DNA of 64,000 nucleotides from HGM04593 sp045631905 (GCA_045631905.1 JAZQVO010000028.1:186001-250000); one strand, 5' to 3'. Positions 17,495-27,272 are shown, counted from the first letter of the stretch. Notes: generated from the sequence alone by a model not told the origin. Numbers and translations: made by a program.

Positions 17495-18262
17495 TTAATC
17501 GTTCCAGGCAAAACCTATCGATGTTGCAAACTCTCTTGCACGCTCCAAGTCCTCGGGTGTATCAATACCGATAGTCTCTATGTCGGTAATTCCAACCTTA
17601 ATCTTATAGCCGTTCTCCAACCAACGCAACTGCTCCAAAGACTCGGCCTTCTCCATGGGCGACTGGGGTAGTTTTGTTATTGTTTCGAGTATATTCGCAC
17701 GATAAGCATATATGCCTAAATGCTTGTAGAACACGTGATTATCCAACCACTCTTTTTTATCGACTCCGCGCAAGTAAGGAACCACCGAACGACTGAAATA
17801 AAGTGCAAAACCCTGTTCGTTCAGCACCACTTTGGGCGAGTTGGGGCATTCAAGACGCTCTATACCGTCCTCCTTCTCAAAAGGCTTGACAAGGGTCGCA
17901 ATATCGGTATCTTTATTTTCGAAACAAGCTATAAGAGCATTAACCTGCTTGTGTTGTATAAAAGGTTCGTCACCCTGAATATTTACTATAACATCACAAT
18001 CGAGCGCAAGGCGTTTGTAAGCATCGAGGCAACGCTCTGTTCCGTTTTTACAATCCTCCGATGTCATAACCACGTTACCGCCGAAGCTCTCGACGCACTC
18101 TTTAATGCGTTCATCATCGGTAGCAACATACAGGTCGTCGAAACAATCCTTAACCTGCTCATAAACTCGCTGAATAACAGGTTTACCGCCAAGCATTGCC
18201 AAAGGCTTACCGGGGAAACGCGTTGAAGCATATCGCGCCGGAATAATTCCTACAAATTTCAT
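17495..18262 (-). CDS. kdsB: 3-deoxy-manno-octulosonate cytidylyltransferase (CMP-KDO synthetase)
   Basis: 255-residue cytoplasmic enzyme that activates KDO with CTP for the lipopolysaccharide inner core. The N-terminal GIIPARYASTRFPGKPLA is the nucleotide-binding signature; IVNIQGDEPFI and the C-terminal SLEQLRWLENGYKI (usual QLRALENG) are also diagnostic. It lies nine bases after the PBP1A gene. It fits functionally with the lipid A genes at 36.4-39.6 kb. Confidence 0.95.
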   Translation of the reverse strand: MKFVGIIPARYASTRFPGKPLAMLGGKPVIQRVYEQVKDCFDDLYVATDDERIKECVESFGGNVVMTSEDCKNGTERCLDAYKRLALDCDVIVNIQGDEPFIQHKQVNALIACFENKDTDIATLVKPFEKEDGIERLECPNSPKVVLNEQGFALYFSRSVVPYLRGVDKKEWLDNHVFYKHLGIYAYRANILETITKLPQSPMEKAESLEQLRWLENGYKIKVGITDIETIGIDTPEDLERAREFATSIGFAWND

Positions 18263-18271
18263 ATCTTATAA

Positions 18272-20620
18272 TTATTGAAACAATTTATCAAAAAGAGATG
18301 CCGGTTCCTCCTCCTCTACAACACTCTCTTCCTGCTCCACCTTAAACCTGTTGTTATTACAAGGGTCAAAATCGGCAGGAATCTCAAATGTATCCTCTTG
18401 TGAATAGGGCAAGGATTTATCGGCATAAACCTTGTTCATATAAAGTCCCCAGATGGGAAGCGACATAGTAGCACCCTGTCCCTCGGACAAACGGTCAAAG
18501 TGCACATCACGGTCCTCGCCACCAACCCAGCAACCGGTTACAAGTTTGGGGGTATATGCGATGAACCAACCATCGGAGTTATTCTGTGTTGTTCCTGTTT
18601 TTCCGGCAACATGCCCCTTTATATTGTACACACGACGAATGCGACCACCTGTACCGCGGTCAATCACACCCCTCATCATATGAATCATCTTGTACGAGCT
18701 CTCTTCGCTTATAACCTCGTTCTTTTGAGCAGTAAAGGTTGCTATTATATTGCCCTGGTTATCCTCGATGTGTGTAACATATAAAGGAAGGGTTCTGATA
18801 CCTTTGCCCACAAAAGCCGTGTAACCGCTCACCATCTCGGCAACAGAAGCGTCGCAAGCACCAAGACACAACGAAGGTGTAGGCTCAATTTCCTTGTTTC
18901 GCAAGCCATAGCTATGCAAGAGTTTTTTCAACGTATAAGGGCTGAGCTTATTCATGAGGTAGGCCGATATCCAGTTATTTGAGTTCTCCAAGCCCCATGC
19001 AAGCGTAACGACCTCGCCATATCTCGACTTTGAGCTGTTTCTCGGGGTCCACAGCTTACCATCTTCTGTTACGATAGTCTGCTCCACGTTGCGTGTCTCA
19101 TCGCACGGCGAGAAACCATTCTCCATAGCAAGCGAATACAGGAAAGGCTTTATGGTCGAGCCAACCTGACGACGGCCCACCGATGCCATATCATACTTAA
19201 AATAGTTGAAATTTGGGCCACCCACATAAGCCTTCACAGCACCTGTGTGAGGGTCCATGGAGAAAACTCCTGTACGAAGGAAATATTTATAATAACGCAA
19301 CGAATCCATGGGAGTCATAAGCGTATCCTTCATGCCGTTATATGTAAACACGCTCATCTCCTCTTTGGTGTTGAACGCCTGCTCTATCTCTTGCTCGCTT
19401 GCACCCGCGTTCCTCATCACCCTGTATCGCTCGCTCTGACGCATAGCACGTTTCATAATCTTTTCAACCTCCTCTTCGCTGAGCTTGGTTGTAAAAGGAG
19501 CTGTTTTTTGTCTCTTCTTCGCCTCAAAGAAACGCGGTTGCAAATACCCTGCAACATGCTCGTTCACTGCTTCTTCGAGATAGGTTTGCATACGCGAGTC
19601 TATCGTTGTGTAAATTTTAAGACCATCGGTATAGATGTTGTAATTACTGCCGTCGGGCTTTTCATTCTTGTTACACCAACCAAACAAAGGATTTGTTTCC
19701 CAATCGATAGAATCCTCGTAAAATTGTTGCATCTGCCAACCTCTGTAATTCTTCTTCACAGGTTTTTTTGCAGTCATCACCCCACGAAGGTACTGCCTGA
19801 AATATGTTGCAAGACCGGCCTTGTGGTCCGAAGAGTGAAAATTCAACTTCATCTCGGTCTGTTGCAAGCTATCGCACTCCTCTGCCGACAAATATTCAGC
19901 CTTCTTCATCTGTGCGAGAACAACATTACGACGTTGCTTTGTCTTTTCGGGACGACGACGAGGATTATACAACGAAGAGTTCTTGCACATACCCACCAAC
20001 ATAGCCGCCTCCTGAATGTTCAACTCCGAGGGCAACTTGCCAAAATAGATATTTGCAGCACTTTTTATACCCACCGCATTGTAACCAAAATCGTACTTAT
20101 TGAGATACATAGTAATAATCTCCTCCTTAGTATAATGCTTTTCGAGTTGCACCGCAATAACCCACTCAATGGGTTTCTGGTAAAGACGTTCGAGCTTGTT
20201 ACCCGAAACCTCGGAATAAAGCAATTTCGCCAGCTGTTGAGTGATGGTACTTCCGCCACCGGCCTGTTTCTGCATCAGGATAGCACCTTTTATAATAGCA
20301 CGCAACAAAGCACGCGCATCAATACCCGAATGCTCTACAAACCTCACATCTTCGGTTGCAATAAGAGCCTTTATCACATTGGGAGAGATATCCTTATAAT
20401 CTACAAATACACGATTTTCTTTACTATACGACCAGTTTCCCAGCACCTTACCATCGGCCGAAATAACTTGTGACGCAAATTTATAATTGGGATTTTGCAA
20501 TTCGTTCATGTCGGGCATATAACCTATCCACCCCTTCGATATTGAGAAGAAGAGACCCGAAACAAACAGGATACCTGCAAAAAACAGCACCCACAGCGAT
20601 ATTAAAAAATTTTTAAGCAT
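18272..20620 (-). CDS. mrcA: penicillin-binding protein 1A, bifunctional peptidoglycan synthase
   Basis: 782 residues. One N-terminal membrane anchor (about 5-27), then a GT51 glycosyltransferase domain with the catalytic pair in TEDVRFVEHSGID (E90) and GGGSTITQQLAKLL, then the transpeptidase domain with the active-site serine in GSTIKPF, the SNN-type second motif in ENSNNW and KTGTT as the third motif. It polymerises and cross-links peptidoglycan in the periplasm. The acidic tail (EQEESVVEEEEP) is common in Bacteroidota homologues. First gene of the PBP1A-kdsB-M16 operon. The gene symbol is by function; mrcA and ponA are both used. Confidence 0.94.
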   Translation of the reverse strand: MLKNFLISLWVLFFAGILFVSGLFFSISKGWIGYMPDMNELQNPNYKFASQVISADGKVLGNWSYSKENRVFVDYKDISPNVIKALIATEDVRFVEHSGIDARALLRAIIKGAILMQKQAGGGSTITQQLAKLLYSEVSGNKLERLYQKPIEWVIAVQLEKHYTKEEIITMYLNKYDFGYNAVGIKSAANIYFGKLPSELNIQEAAMLVGMCKNSSLYNPRRRPEKTKQRRNVVLAQMKKAEYLSAEECDSLQQTEMKLNFHSSDHKAGLATYFRQYLRGVMTAKKPVKKNYRGWQMQQFYEDSIDWETNPLFGWCNKNEKPDGSNYNIYTDGLKIYTTIDSRMQTYLEEAVNEHVAGYLQPRFFEAKKRQKTAPFTTKLSEEEVEKIMKRAMRQSERYRVMRNAGASEQEIEQAFNTKEEMSVFTYNGMKDTLMTPMDSLRYYKYFLRTGVFSMDPHTGAVKAYVGGPNFNYFKYDMASVGRRQVGSTIKPFLYSLAMENGFSPCDETRNVEQTIVTEDGKLWTPRNSSKSRYGEVVTLAWGLENSNNWISAYLMNKLSPYTLKKLLHSYGLRNKEIEPTPSLCLGACDASVAEMVSGYTAFVGKGIRTLPLYVTHIEDNQGNIIATFTAQKNEVISEESSYKMIHMMRGVIDRGTGGRIRRVYNIKGHVAGKTGTTQNNSDGWFIAYTPKLVTGCWVGGEDRDVHFDRLSEGQGATMSLPIWGLYMNKVYADKSLPYSQEDTFEIPADFDPCNNNRFKVEQEESVVEEEEPASLFDKLFQ

Positions 20621-20687
20621 AGAAGTTCATCTGTAAAATTCCCATAAAAGTGGTAAAACCAAAAAGTGCACCATACACATTAGACTA

Positions 20688-20695
20688 CAAATTTA
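20688..20695 (-). promoter_or_regulatory. -7 box (TAAATTTG) of the PBP1A operon
   Basis: Minus-strand TAAATTTG, full match to TAnnTTTG, 67 bases before the PBP1A start. No -33 element at the expected distance. Confidence 0.4.
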
Positions 20696-20778
20696 CAACA
20701 AATATTTTAAATAACAGCCATGATTAAAAAAATAGGATAATTCTTTTAATTACCTCTGTTTTTTACGATAATATTTTT

Positions 20779-20786
20779 TACCTTTA
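20779..20786 (+). promoter_or_regulatory. probable -7 box (TACCTTTA) of pyrBI
   Basis: TACCTTTA differs from the frequent TACCTTTG box by one base; TCTG lies 20 bases upstream in place of TTTG. About 105 bases before pyrB. Nothing else is seen in the 270-base pyrB/PBP1A divergent region. Confidence 0.4.
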
Positions 20787-20890
20787 CGGGTGAAACCCCT
20801 GTGCCCATGTTTTTTGTCTTTTCCTATACAAAAAAGGTAAAAAACGCATCAGCGAGGTACCACATAAGAAAAACATAAACTACAATTCAG

Positions 20891-21805
20891 ATGAAAAGTA
20901 AAAGTTTAGTTTCAATCAACGACCTGTCACGCGAAAAAATTCTCGCACTATTAGAGACGGCAAGCAAGTTCGAGGAAAACCCCAATCGCGATTTATTATC
21001 GGGAAAAGTCATAGGCTCACTATTCTTTGAGCCCTCTACCCGCACACGTTTAAGTTTTGAGACAGCGGCAATGCGTTTAGGCGCACGTGTCATCGGATTC
21101 AGCGACGCGGCAACAAGCTCGGCAAGCAAAGGCGAAACACTCAAAGACACCATCATGATGGTTGCCAGCTATGCCGACGCAATAGTAATGCGTCACCGCC
21201 TCGAAGGAGCGGCACGCTACGCAAGCGAAGTATCTCCTATACCGGTAATAAATGCAGGCGACGGAGCCAACCAGCACCCCTCGCAAACAATGCTCGACCT
21301 CTACTCCATAAAAAAGACACAGGGAACTTTGGAGAACCTGCACATTCACCTTGTGGGAGACCTCAAATATGGTCGCACCGTACATTCGTTATTGCACGCG
21401 ATGCGCCACTTTAACCCCACATTCCACTTTATAGCACCCGAGGAGTTACACATGCCCCAGGAGTATCGCGACTTCTGCAAAGCAAACAACATACCTTTCA
21501 CCGAGACAACAGAATTTAACGAAGATGTTATTGCAAGCGCAGACATCATATACATGACACGCGTGCAGCGCGAGCGTTTCAGCGACCTGATGGAATATGA
21601 AAAGGTGAAAAACTGTTACAGGCTCACAAACGCAATGCTTGCCGACAGCAAGCCCAACTTAAAGATACTCCACCCGCTACCTCGTGTAAACGAAATTGCA
21701 CACGACGTCGATGACAACCCGAAAGCATACTACTTTCAACAAGCGCAAAACGGTTTATATGTACGAGAAGCACTTATATGCGATGTCTTAGATATAAATG
21801 TTTAA
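20891..21805 (+). CDS. pyrB: aspartate carbamoyltransferase catalytic chain
   Basis: 304-residue enzyme for the first committed step of pyrimidine synthesis (carbamoyl phosphate plus aspartate). The carbamoyl-phosphate loop FEPSTRTRLSFE has STRT at residues 49-52; HPSQTMLDLYS and HPLPRVNEI are the other substrate motifs. Length is normal. It is followed after 19 bases by the regulatory chain gene, so the enzyme is the allosteric class B dodecamer. Confidence 0.97.
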   Translation: MKSKSLVSINDLSREKILALLETASKFEENPNRDLLSGKVIGSLFFEPSTRTRLSFETAAMRLGARVIGFSDAATSSASKGETLKDTIMMVASYADAIVMRHRLEGAARYASEVSPIPVINAGDGANQHPSQTMLDLYSIKKTQGTLENLHIHLVGDLKYGRTVHSLLHAMRHFNPTFHFIAPEELHMPQEYRDFCKANNIPFTETTEFNEDVIASADIIYMTRVQRERFSDLMEYEKVKNCYRLTNAMLADSKPNLKILHPLPRVNEIAHDVDDNPKAYYFQQAQNGLYVREALICDVLDINV

Positions 21806-21824
21806 CCATTAAAAACAAAAAACT

Positions 21825-22286
21825 ATGAAGACAGAAAAACCCGCATTACAGGTTTCGGCGTTATGCAACGGCACTGTAATAGACCATATACCGGCCGACA
21901 AGCTCTTTGCAGTTGTTGCACTGCTCGACATTCCCAACATGAATACAAACGTAACAATAGGCAATAATCTCGAAAGCAAGAAACTCGGCAAAAAAGGCCT
22001 GATAAAAGTTGCCGACAAATTCTTTACCGATGACGAGGTAAATCGCATATCACTCGTGGCACCCAAGGTTGTGCTCAACATCATACGCGACTATAAAGTG
22101 GTAGAAAAGAAAGAGGTAAAACTACCGGCAGAGCTCCACAATATTGTAAGATGTGCCAACCCCGCATGTATTACAAACAACGAGCCCATGTCTACACACT
22201 TTTACGTTACCGATGCCGAGAAGGGCATCATAAAATGCCGATATTGCGAAAAAGAGATACATGTAAACAAGGTGAAATTGTTATAA
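21825..22286 (+). CDS. pyrI: aspartate carbamoyltransferase regulatory chain
   Basis: 153 residues. The N-terminal domain binds nucleotide effectors; the C-terminal zinc domain has the four cysteines C110, C115, C138 and C141 (CANPAC and CRYC) that hold the contact with PyrB. In operon with pyrB; a hairpin terminator follows at 22381-22406. Confidence 0.96.
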   Translation: MKTEKPALQVSALCNGTVIDHIPADKLFAVVALLDIPNMNTNVTIGNNLESKKLGKKGLIKVADKFFTDDEVNRISLVAPKVVLNIIRDYKVVEKKEVKLPAELHNIVRCANPACITNNEPMSTHFYVTDAEKGIIKCRYCEKEIHVNKVKLL

Positions 22287-22380
22287 ACACACACAACAAC
22301 TAAACAAATATCCGCATAAAAGTTGTTTTAATTCATACCTACAAGATTTTACAAGTCATTTGAAAAAGTTTTTAAATATT

Positions 22381-22406
22381 TTAGGAGAGACACAAGCCTC
22401 TCCTAA
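22381..22406 (+). terminator. probable terminator after pyrBI
   Basis: Perfect 9-base arms (TTAGGAGAG with CTCTCCTAA) around an 8-base loop, followed by an A/T-rich but not pure-T stretch. No clear consensus promoter is seen between it and the next gene. Confidence 0.6.
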
Positions 22407-22487
22407 TTATATAATACAAAAACATTTTTAAAAGAGAATTTAAACAACATCTTAAAATCACACAACCGAAAGATACAATAAAACAAT

Positions 22488-23051
22488 ATGAAATTAAGTT
22501 GGAAACCGGGCACCATGATTTACCCATTGCCCGCCGTGCTTATAAGTTGTGGCAACAAGCCCGAAAATTACAACATGTTCACAGTATCATGGGTGGGCAC
22601 AGTGTGCACCAACCCAGCCATGTGCTATATATCGGTACGCCCCGAACGACACTCCTACCCCATAATAAAAGAGAGCGGAGAATTTGTTATAAACCTCACA
22701 ACCGCCGACATGGCACGCGCAACAGACTGGTGCGGTGTACGCTCGGGAAAAGACTACAACAAAGCCAAAGAGACAGGGCTCACCTACGGCCCCTCAAAAG
22801 AGATTAAAGCACCCATCATCATGGAATCTCCTTTGAGTATTGAATGCAAAGTAAAGCAGGTTATACCACTTGGCACCCACGACATGTTCCTTGCCGAGGT
22901 TGTAAATGTACAAGCCGACGACAAATACCTCAACCCCGAAACAGGAGAGTGGGATTTGTCGGCCGCCGACCCACTTGTATACGCACATGGAAAATATTTC
23001 CATTTAGGAGAGTTTATCGGAAAATTCGGGTGGAGCGTAAAAAAGAGATAA
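22488..23051 (+). CDS. flavin reductase family protein (FMN-binding split barrel)
   Basis: 187 residues of the DIM6/NTAB flavoprotein family. MFTVSWVGTVCTNPAMCYISVRP is the FMN-binding N-terminal block and HDMFLAEVVNV the C-terminal one. Members reduce flavins or serve as flavin-dependent oxidoreductases; the substrate here is unknown. The gene is separated from the next one by a single base, so the two are probably translated from one mRNA. Confidence 0.88.
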   Translation: MKLSWKPGTMIYPLPAVLISCGNKPENYNMFTVSWVGTVCTNPAMCYISVRPERHSYPIIKESGEFVINLTTADMARATDWCGVRSGKDYNKAKETGLTYGPSKEIKAPIIMESPLSIECKVKQVIPLGTHDMFLAEVVNVQADDKYLNPETGEWDLSAADPLVYAHGKYFHLGEFIGKFGWSVKKR

Positions 23052-23052
23052 G

Positions 23053-23745
23053 ATGAAACAACGTTGTGTAGCAATTATCATTCTTTTGACACTCTTTTCG
23101 GGCATAGTATGCGCCCAAAAGAAAGATGATAAAATAAAATTCAATTATGGAATAAAGGCCGGTTTTCAAGCCGTAACCTACAACTCCACAAAATTCACCA
23201 TAGATGGTTATAAATTCGATGAAAACACTATACAAAGCGACAAGGTAAGCTACACAATAAACCCATTTGTGCGCCTCACAAAAAACAAGTTCTACATACA
23301 GACAGAGGCTGCCTTCGGCGTTACAAGGCACCATTTCATATTCGAAGATTTAGAAGCCGGAGAGTTTGCAACCAACACACCCGAATACAACCTGACAACA
23401 TATTGTTTCCAGGTTCCTATACTATTCGGATACAATTTCATTGACCAGGAATATTACGGCATGAGCTTCTTCACCGGACCGAGAACAAAATTTATCTTCA
23501 CCTCGAAAAGCGACCAAGAGTTTCACAACTTCAAGTACGAAGAGCTGGAAGAAAAACTAAAAACGCCCAATTACTATTGGGAATTAGGTTTGGGTGTGAG
23601 AATATACAACGTATTTTTCGACATCACATACGATTGGGGATTCATATATAACGAAACCACAATAACCAACAAAACAACAGGCGCAGAATTCAAGTCGAAG
23701 AGAAGCGACAGCGTTCTCTGTTTCACCGTAGGTTTTATCTTTTAA
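23053..23745 (+). CDS. outer-membrane beta-barrel protein, PorT-like
   Basis: 230 residues. A signal peptide (MKQRCVAIIILLTLFSGIVCA) is followed by about eight alternating amphipathic strands rich in Tyr/Phe (FNYGIKAGFQAVTYNSTKF, YWELGLGVRIYNVFFDITYDWG) and a last strand ending in phenylalanine (SVLCFTVGFIF), the usual signal for outer-membrane assembly. This is the outer-membrane beta-barrel (PorT/OmpW-type) family widespread in Bacteroidota. No transport substrate can be inferred. It starts one base after the flavin reductase stop and ends at a strong terminator. Confidence 0.85.
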   Translation: MKQRCVAIIILLTLFSGIVCAQKKDDKIKFNYGIKAGFQAVTYNSTKFTIDGYKFDENTIQSDKVSYTINPFVRLTKNKFYIQTEAAFGVTRHHFIFEDLEAGEFATNTPEYNLTTYCFQVPILFGYNFIDQEYYGMSFFTGPRTKFIFTSKSDQEFHNFKYEELEEKLKTPNYYWELGLGVRIYNVFFDITYDWGFIYNETTITNKTTGAEFKSKRSDSVLCFTVGFIF

Positions 23746-23767
23746 ATAATACACCACACGTTACAAT

Positions 23768-23800
23768 AAAAAAGGACTGCACTAAATGCAGTCCTTTTTT
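23768..23800. terminator. bidirectional terminator between the barrel protein gene and glyA
   Basis: Perfect 14-base arms (23768-23781 with 23787-23800), 5-base loop, six T on the plus strand and the mirror run on the minus strand. It serves the two convergent genes. Confidence 0.93.
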
Positions 23801-23828
23801 ATCATTAACCTTATAACAGATATATCTA

Positions 23829-25109
23829 TTAATATGCAAACAAAGGATATTCGGCCATAACCTCATTAACCTTGCGACGAACAGTTGCTATAACCTTCTC
23901 GTCCTCGGGTGCATTGAGTACAGTCTCTATCATCTCGGCAATAAAAGGCATCATATCCTCTTTCACGCCACGAGTAGTGATTGCAGGAGTACCCAAACGA
24001 ATACCCGATGTCTGGAACGCACTACGTGTATCGAAGGGAACCATGTTTTTGTTTGCAGTAATATCGGCAGCAACAAGAGCCTTCTCGGCAACCTTACCTG
24101 TGAGCTCGGGATATTTACCACGCAAATCAACAAGCATAGAGTGGTTATCGGTACCACCCGAAACTATGCCGAAGCCACGGTCCATAAGCTCCTGCGCAAG
24201 AGTAGACGCATTGAGCTGAACCTGTGCCTGATACTCTTTAAATTCGGGTTGCAAAGCCTCGCCGAAAGCAACTGCCTTGGCTGCAATAACATGCTCCAAA
24301 GGACCGCCCTGCACACCGGGGAACACAGCTGAATCGAGCAACTGAGACATCATCTTAACCTCGCCTTTGGGAGTTGTCTTGCCCCAAGGGTTGGGGAAAT
24401 CTTTACCAAGGAGAATTACACCGCCACGAGGACCGCGCAAGGTCTTGTGGGTTGTAGAAGTTACGATGTGAGCATACTTCAAGGGGTTGTCGAGCAAGCC
24501 GGCAGCAATAAGACCTGCGGGGTGTGCCATGTCTATCATGAGAATAGCACCCACTTTGTCGGCAATTTCGCGCATGCGCTTGTAGTCCCACTCACGTGAG
24601 TAGGCCGAGCCACCACCGATAATCATTTTGGGACGCTCGCGAAGAGCAACCTCCTCCATCTGGTCGTAATCGACACGGCCTGTTTCGGGGTTGAGGTTAT
24701 ACTCGCAAGGAGTGTATATAAGGCCCGATGTATTTACAGCCGAACCATGAGAAAGGTGTCCGCCATGAGCAAGATTCAAGCCCATGAATTTATCACCGGG
24801 GTTAAGCACTGCAAGGAACACTGCCGCGTTGGCCTGTGCACCTGAGTGAGGCTGAACATTTACCCACTCTGCGCCGAACAACTCTTTCAGACGCTCGCGT
24901 GCAATATTTTCAACAATATCCACAACCTCGCAACCACCATAATAGCGTTTGCCGGGGTATCCTTCGGCATATTTATTTGTCAAGCAAGAACCCATGGCTT
25001 GCATAACCTCGTTGCTGACAAAGTTCTCCGATGCAATCAACTCAATACCTTTAAGCTGACGACGATGCTCCATGTCAATCAACTGAAAAATTTTACTGTC
25101 GCGTTTCAT
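23829..25109 (-). CDS. glyA: serine hydroxymethyltransferase
   Basis: 426-residue pyridoxal-phosphate enzyme that interconverts serine and glycine and feeds tetrahydrofolate one-carbon units. The cofactor lysine is K222 in VTSTTHKTLRGPRGG; IELIASENF (22-30), YAEGYPGKRYYGG (48-60) and MIDMAHPAGL (191-200) are the other signatures. Monocistronic, with its own promoter and a terminator shared with the convergent gene. It links to purM downstream through folate supply, by pathway only. Confidence 0.97.
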   Translation of the reverse strand: MKRDSKIFQLIDMEHRRQLKGIELIASENFVSNEVMQAMGSCLTNKYAEGYPGKRYYGGCEVVDIVENIARERLKELFGAEWVNVQPHSGAQANAAVFLAVLNPGDKFMGLNLAHGGHLSHGSAVNTSGLIYTPCEYNLNPETGRVDYDQMEEVALRERPKMIIGGGSAYSREWDYKRMREIADKVGAILMIDMAHPAGLIAAGLLDNPLKYAHIVTSTTHKTLRGPRGGVILLGKDFPNPWGKTTPKGEVKMMSQLLDSAVFPGVQGGPLEHVIAAKAVAFGEALQPEFKEYQAQVQLNASTLAQELMDRGFGIVSGGTDNHSMLVDLRGKYPELTGKVAEKALVAADITANKNMVPFDTRSAFQTSGIRLGTPAITTRGVKEDMMPFIAEMIETVLNAPEDEKVIATVRRKVNEVMAEYPLFAY

Positions 25110-25151
25110 AATTATTTATCTTATATTTTATTACTTTCAAATTTTGAGATG

Positions 25152-25159
25152 CAAAGGTA
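25152..25159 (-). promoter_or_regulatory. -7 box (TACCTTTG) of glyA
   Basis: Minus-strand TACCTTTG, a common strong Bacteroidota -7 box, 43 bases before the glyA start. No -33 TTTG at 19-21 bases. Confidence 0.55.
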
Positions 25160-25270
25160 GTCAAATATTGGCTAACATAATCTATAAAAACAAAAATATT
25201 ATCAACAGATTTGTATTTTATTACCTGCACCAAATGCCGAAAAACATTTTTACCACCGCACCCAATTAAG

Positions 25271-25314
25271 ATAAACAGAAAAAAACCGAGCATGCTCGGT
25301 TTTTTTCTGTTTAT
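25271..25314 (-). terminator. terminator of the Nif3-zinc ribbon operon
   Basis: Perfect 44-base palindrome (22-base arms, centre at 25292/25293), GC-rich core CCGAGCATGCTCGG flanked by A7 and T7. It lies 12 bases after the zinc-ribbon stop codon and upstream of glyA. Confidence 0.93.
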
Positions 25315-25326
25315 GTAAAATTTTAA

Positions 25327-26142
25327 TTATTCTGCTTTTGCACGACGTATGCCACGTTTTTTGGGTGTGGCAGCCTCGGCAGGCTGTATTGTTTGAACAC
25401 CTGCAAGCTCAGGGTCAATCATAATACGACCACAGTTCTCGCAAACAATAATTTTTTTGCGCATACGTATATCTAACTGACGCTGTGAAGGAATCTTGTT
25501 GAAGCAACCTGCACAAGCATCACGCTCCACATACACAATACCAAGACCGTTACGTGTGCTCTTACGAATACGTTTGAACGATGCGAGCAAACGGGGCTCT
25601 ATCAACAGCTCCAAGTCACGAGCCTGCTCGCGCAACTTCTCCTCCTCGGCTTTTGTCTCTGTTACAATCTCGTCAAGTTCATTCTTCTTCATCTCGAGGT
25701 CTTTTTTGCGCTCTTCGAGAAGATTTTGCGATCTTTCGAGTTCTTCGTCCTTATGTTTCTCCTGGTTACGAGCCTCTGCAATCTTCTTCTCGTCGTGCTC
25801 AATAACAAGGTTGTTATACTCAATCTCTTTGTTCAAGAGGTCGAACTCGCGATTGTTGCGAACATTATTCTGGTCGGCAGTGTATTTCTCTATGTTCTTT
25901 TTTGCTTTCTCCATCTCCTCGCGGAAAGCTACTATGTTTTCGCGAACAGTTTTTATCTCGGTGTTGATATTCTCGATACGTGTTCCAAGACCAACTATCT
26001 CATCTTCGAGGTCCTTTACCTCCAAAGGCAACTCGCCACGAAGAATCTTTATCTTGTCAATTTCCGACAAAATAGTCTGCAACTCATAGAGAGTCTTCAA
26101 TTTCTCCTCAACTGTGTACTCTGTGGGATCTTTCTTTATCAT
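25327..26142 (-). CDS. coiled-coil protein with C-terminal C4 zinc ribbon
   Basis: 271 residues with the start at 26142 (MIKKDPTEYTVEEKLKTLYEL). A longer in-frame reading to 26235 runs into the upstream gene's last codons and is not preferred. Residues about 20-200 are a continuous charged coiled coil. The C-terminus has CAGCFNKIP...CENCGRI, two CxxC pairs that bind zinc (the zf-RING_7/DUF164 family, called CdsZ-like in chlamydiae). Family members are predicted nucleic-acid-binding proteins. It follows the Nif3 gene by 26 bases; this pair is conserved in many bacteria, suggesting a shared but undefined task. Confidence 0.88.
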   Translation of the reverse strand: MIKKDPTEYTVEEKLKTLYELQTILSEIDKIKILRGELPLEVKDLEDEIVGLGTRIENINTEIKTVRENIVAFREEMEKAKKNIEKYTADQNNVRNNREFDLLNKEIEYNNLVIEHDEKKIAEARNQEKHKDEELERSQNLLEERKKDLEMKKNELDEIVTETKAEEEKLREQARDLELLIEPRLLASFKRIRKSTRNGLGIVYVERDACAGCFNKIPSQRQLDIRMRKKIIVCENCGRIMIDPELAGVQTIQPAEAATPKKRGIRRAKAE

Positions 26143-26168
26143 TGTAATATTATTTAATAAGGTTATAA

Positions 26169-27272
26169 TTATTTTAAAAAGTAGTTTACAGGATTTGTAT
26201 TTATCTCTGTTGTCTTTATCTTTACGTTCGGGCATGCATCGGAAATTATCTCTTTAAAAATCTCCATCGTATATTGCTCGCTTTCATAGTGACCTATGAG
26301 AGCTACAACCATTTTACCCTCGTAATTGAAGAGGTCGTGATAATGCCCCTCCCCTGTTATATATATATCGGCACCCGAAGCCAGCGCAACCGATGCAAAA
26401 GAACCGCCTGCACCACCGCAAAGAGCCACCTTTTCAATTTTTTTACCAAGCAAAGAGGTGTGACGCACACAACCAACATTAAAGCGATCTTTCAGCATAG
26501 CAAGAAATTCCCTCTCGTCCATGGCGACAGGCAACTCGCCTATAATACCCGTACCGACACTTTCCCAATCGTTCTCCAAGGGATATATGTCGTATGCAGG
26601 TTCTTCGTAAGGGTGCGATGCCAATATCGCTTTTATCGCCTTGCCTTTTATATAAGCCGGCATAACAGTATCTATGCGCACCTCCTCCTCTCTGTGCATG
26701 CAACCTACCGCACCGCAATAAGGGTTGCAACCTTCACCGGCTCTGAATGTTCCGTACCCATGCACGTTATAACTGCATGAGTCGTAATTTCCTATATTAC
26801 CGCAACCCGCATCGAAAAGTGCCTTGCGCACATTATCTACCGCCGACACAGGAACATAGACCGACAATTTTAGCAAAGCCTTCTCTTTTGGCAAAAGAAT
26901 CTTTACATTCTTTAAACCCAACTTTTCGGCTATGCGATAATTTACACCGCCGGGAGCATTATCGAGGTTTGTATGCGCCGAATATATTGCAACACCTGCC
27001 GAGAGAGCTTTAATTACACAACGCTCAACAAATGTAGAGCCTGTGATACGTTTAAGAGGTGAAAAAACAAGGGGGTGATGCGACACAATGAGATTGCACC
27101 CCGACGCTACGGCCTCTTCCACTATTGCTTCCGTAACATCGAGACACAATAAAACCCCTGTAACTTCCGCTTCCGATAATCCAATCTGCAATCCGGCATT
27201 GTCATATCCTTCTTGCAGGGGCAGAGGCGCGAACATTTCAAGGGCAGCTGCTATCTCTTTAATTTTAGCCAA
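26169..27272 (-). CDS. Nif3-like dinuclear metal centre protein
   Basis: 367 residues of the NIF3/YbgI/YqfO family. Metal ligands lie in VSHHPLVF, in AHTNLDNAPGG and in TGEGHYHDLFN. The insert of about 100 residues in the middle (about 125-225, with LSVYVPVSAVDNVRKALFDAG) is the PII-like domain of the long YqfO form. The proteins form toroidal hexamers; a GTP cyclohydrolase I type 2 annotation is often copied but not established for the family. First gene of the operon with the zinc-ribbon protein. Confidence 0.92.
   Translation of the reverse strand: MAKIKEIAAALEMFAPLPLQEGYDNAGLQIGLSEAEVTGVLLCLDVTEAIVEEAVASGCNLIVSHHPLVFSPLKRITGSTFVERCVIKALSAGVAIYSAHTNLDNAPGGVNYRIAEKLGLKNVKILLPKEKALLKLSVYVPVSAVDNVRKALFDAGCGNIGNYDSCSYNVHGYGTFRAGEGCNPYCGAVGCMHREEEVRIDTVMPAYIKGKAIKAILASHPYEEPAYDIYPLENDWESVGTGIIGELPVAMDEREFLAMLKDRFNVGCVRHTSLLGKKIEKVALCGGAGGSFASVALASGADIYITGEGHYHDLFNYEGKMVVALIGHYESEQYTMEIFKEIISDACPNVKIKTTEINTNPVNYFLK

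Noticed and set aside
19247..20473. Open frame of 408 codons opposite the PBP1A gene
   Set aside because: Antisense shadow of a gene with clear GT51 and transpeptidase motifs.
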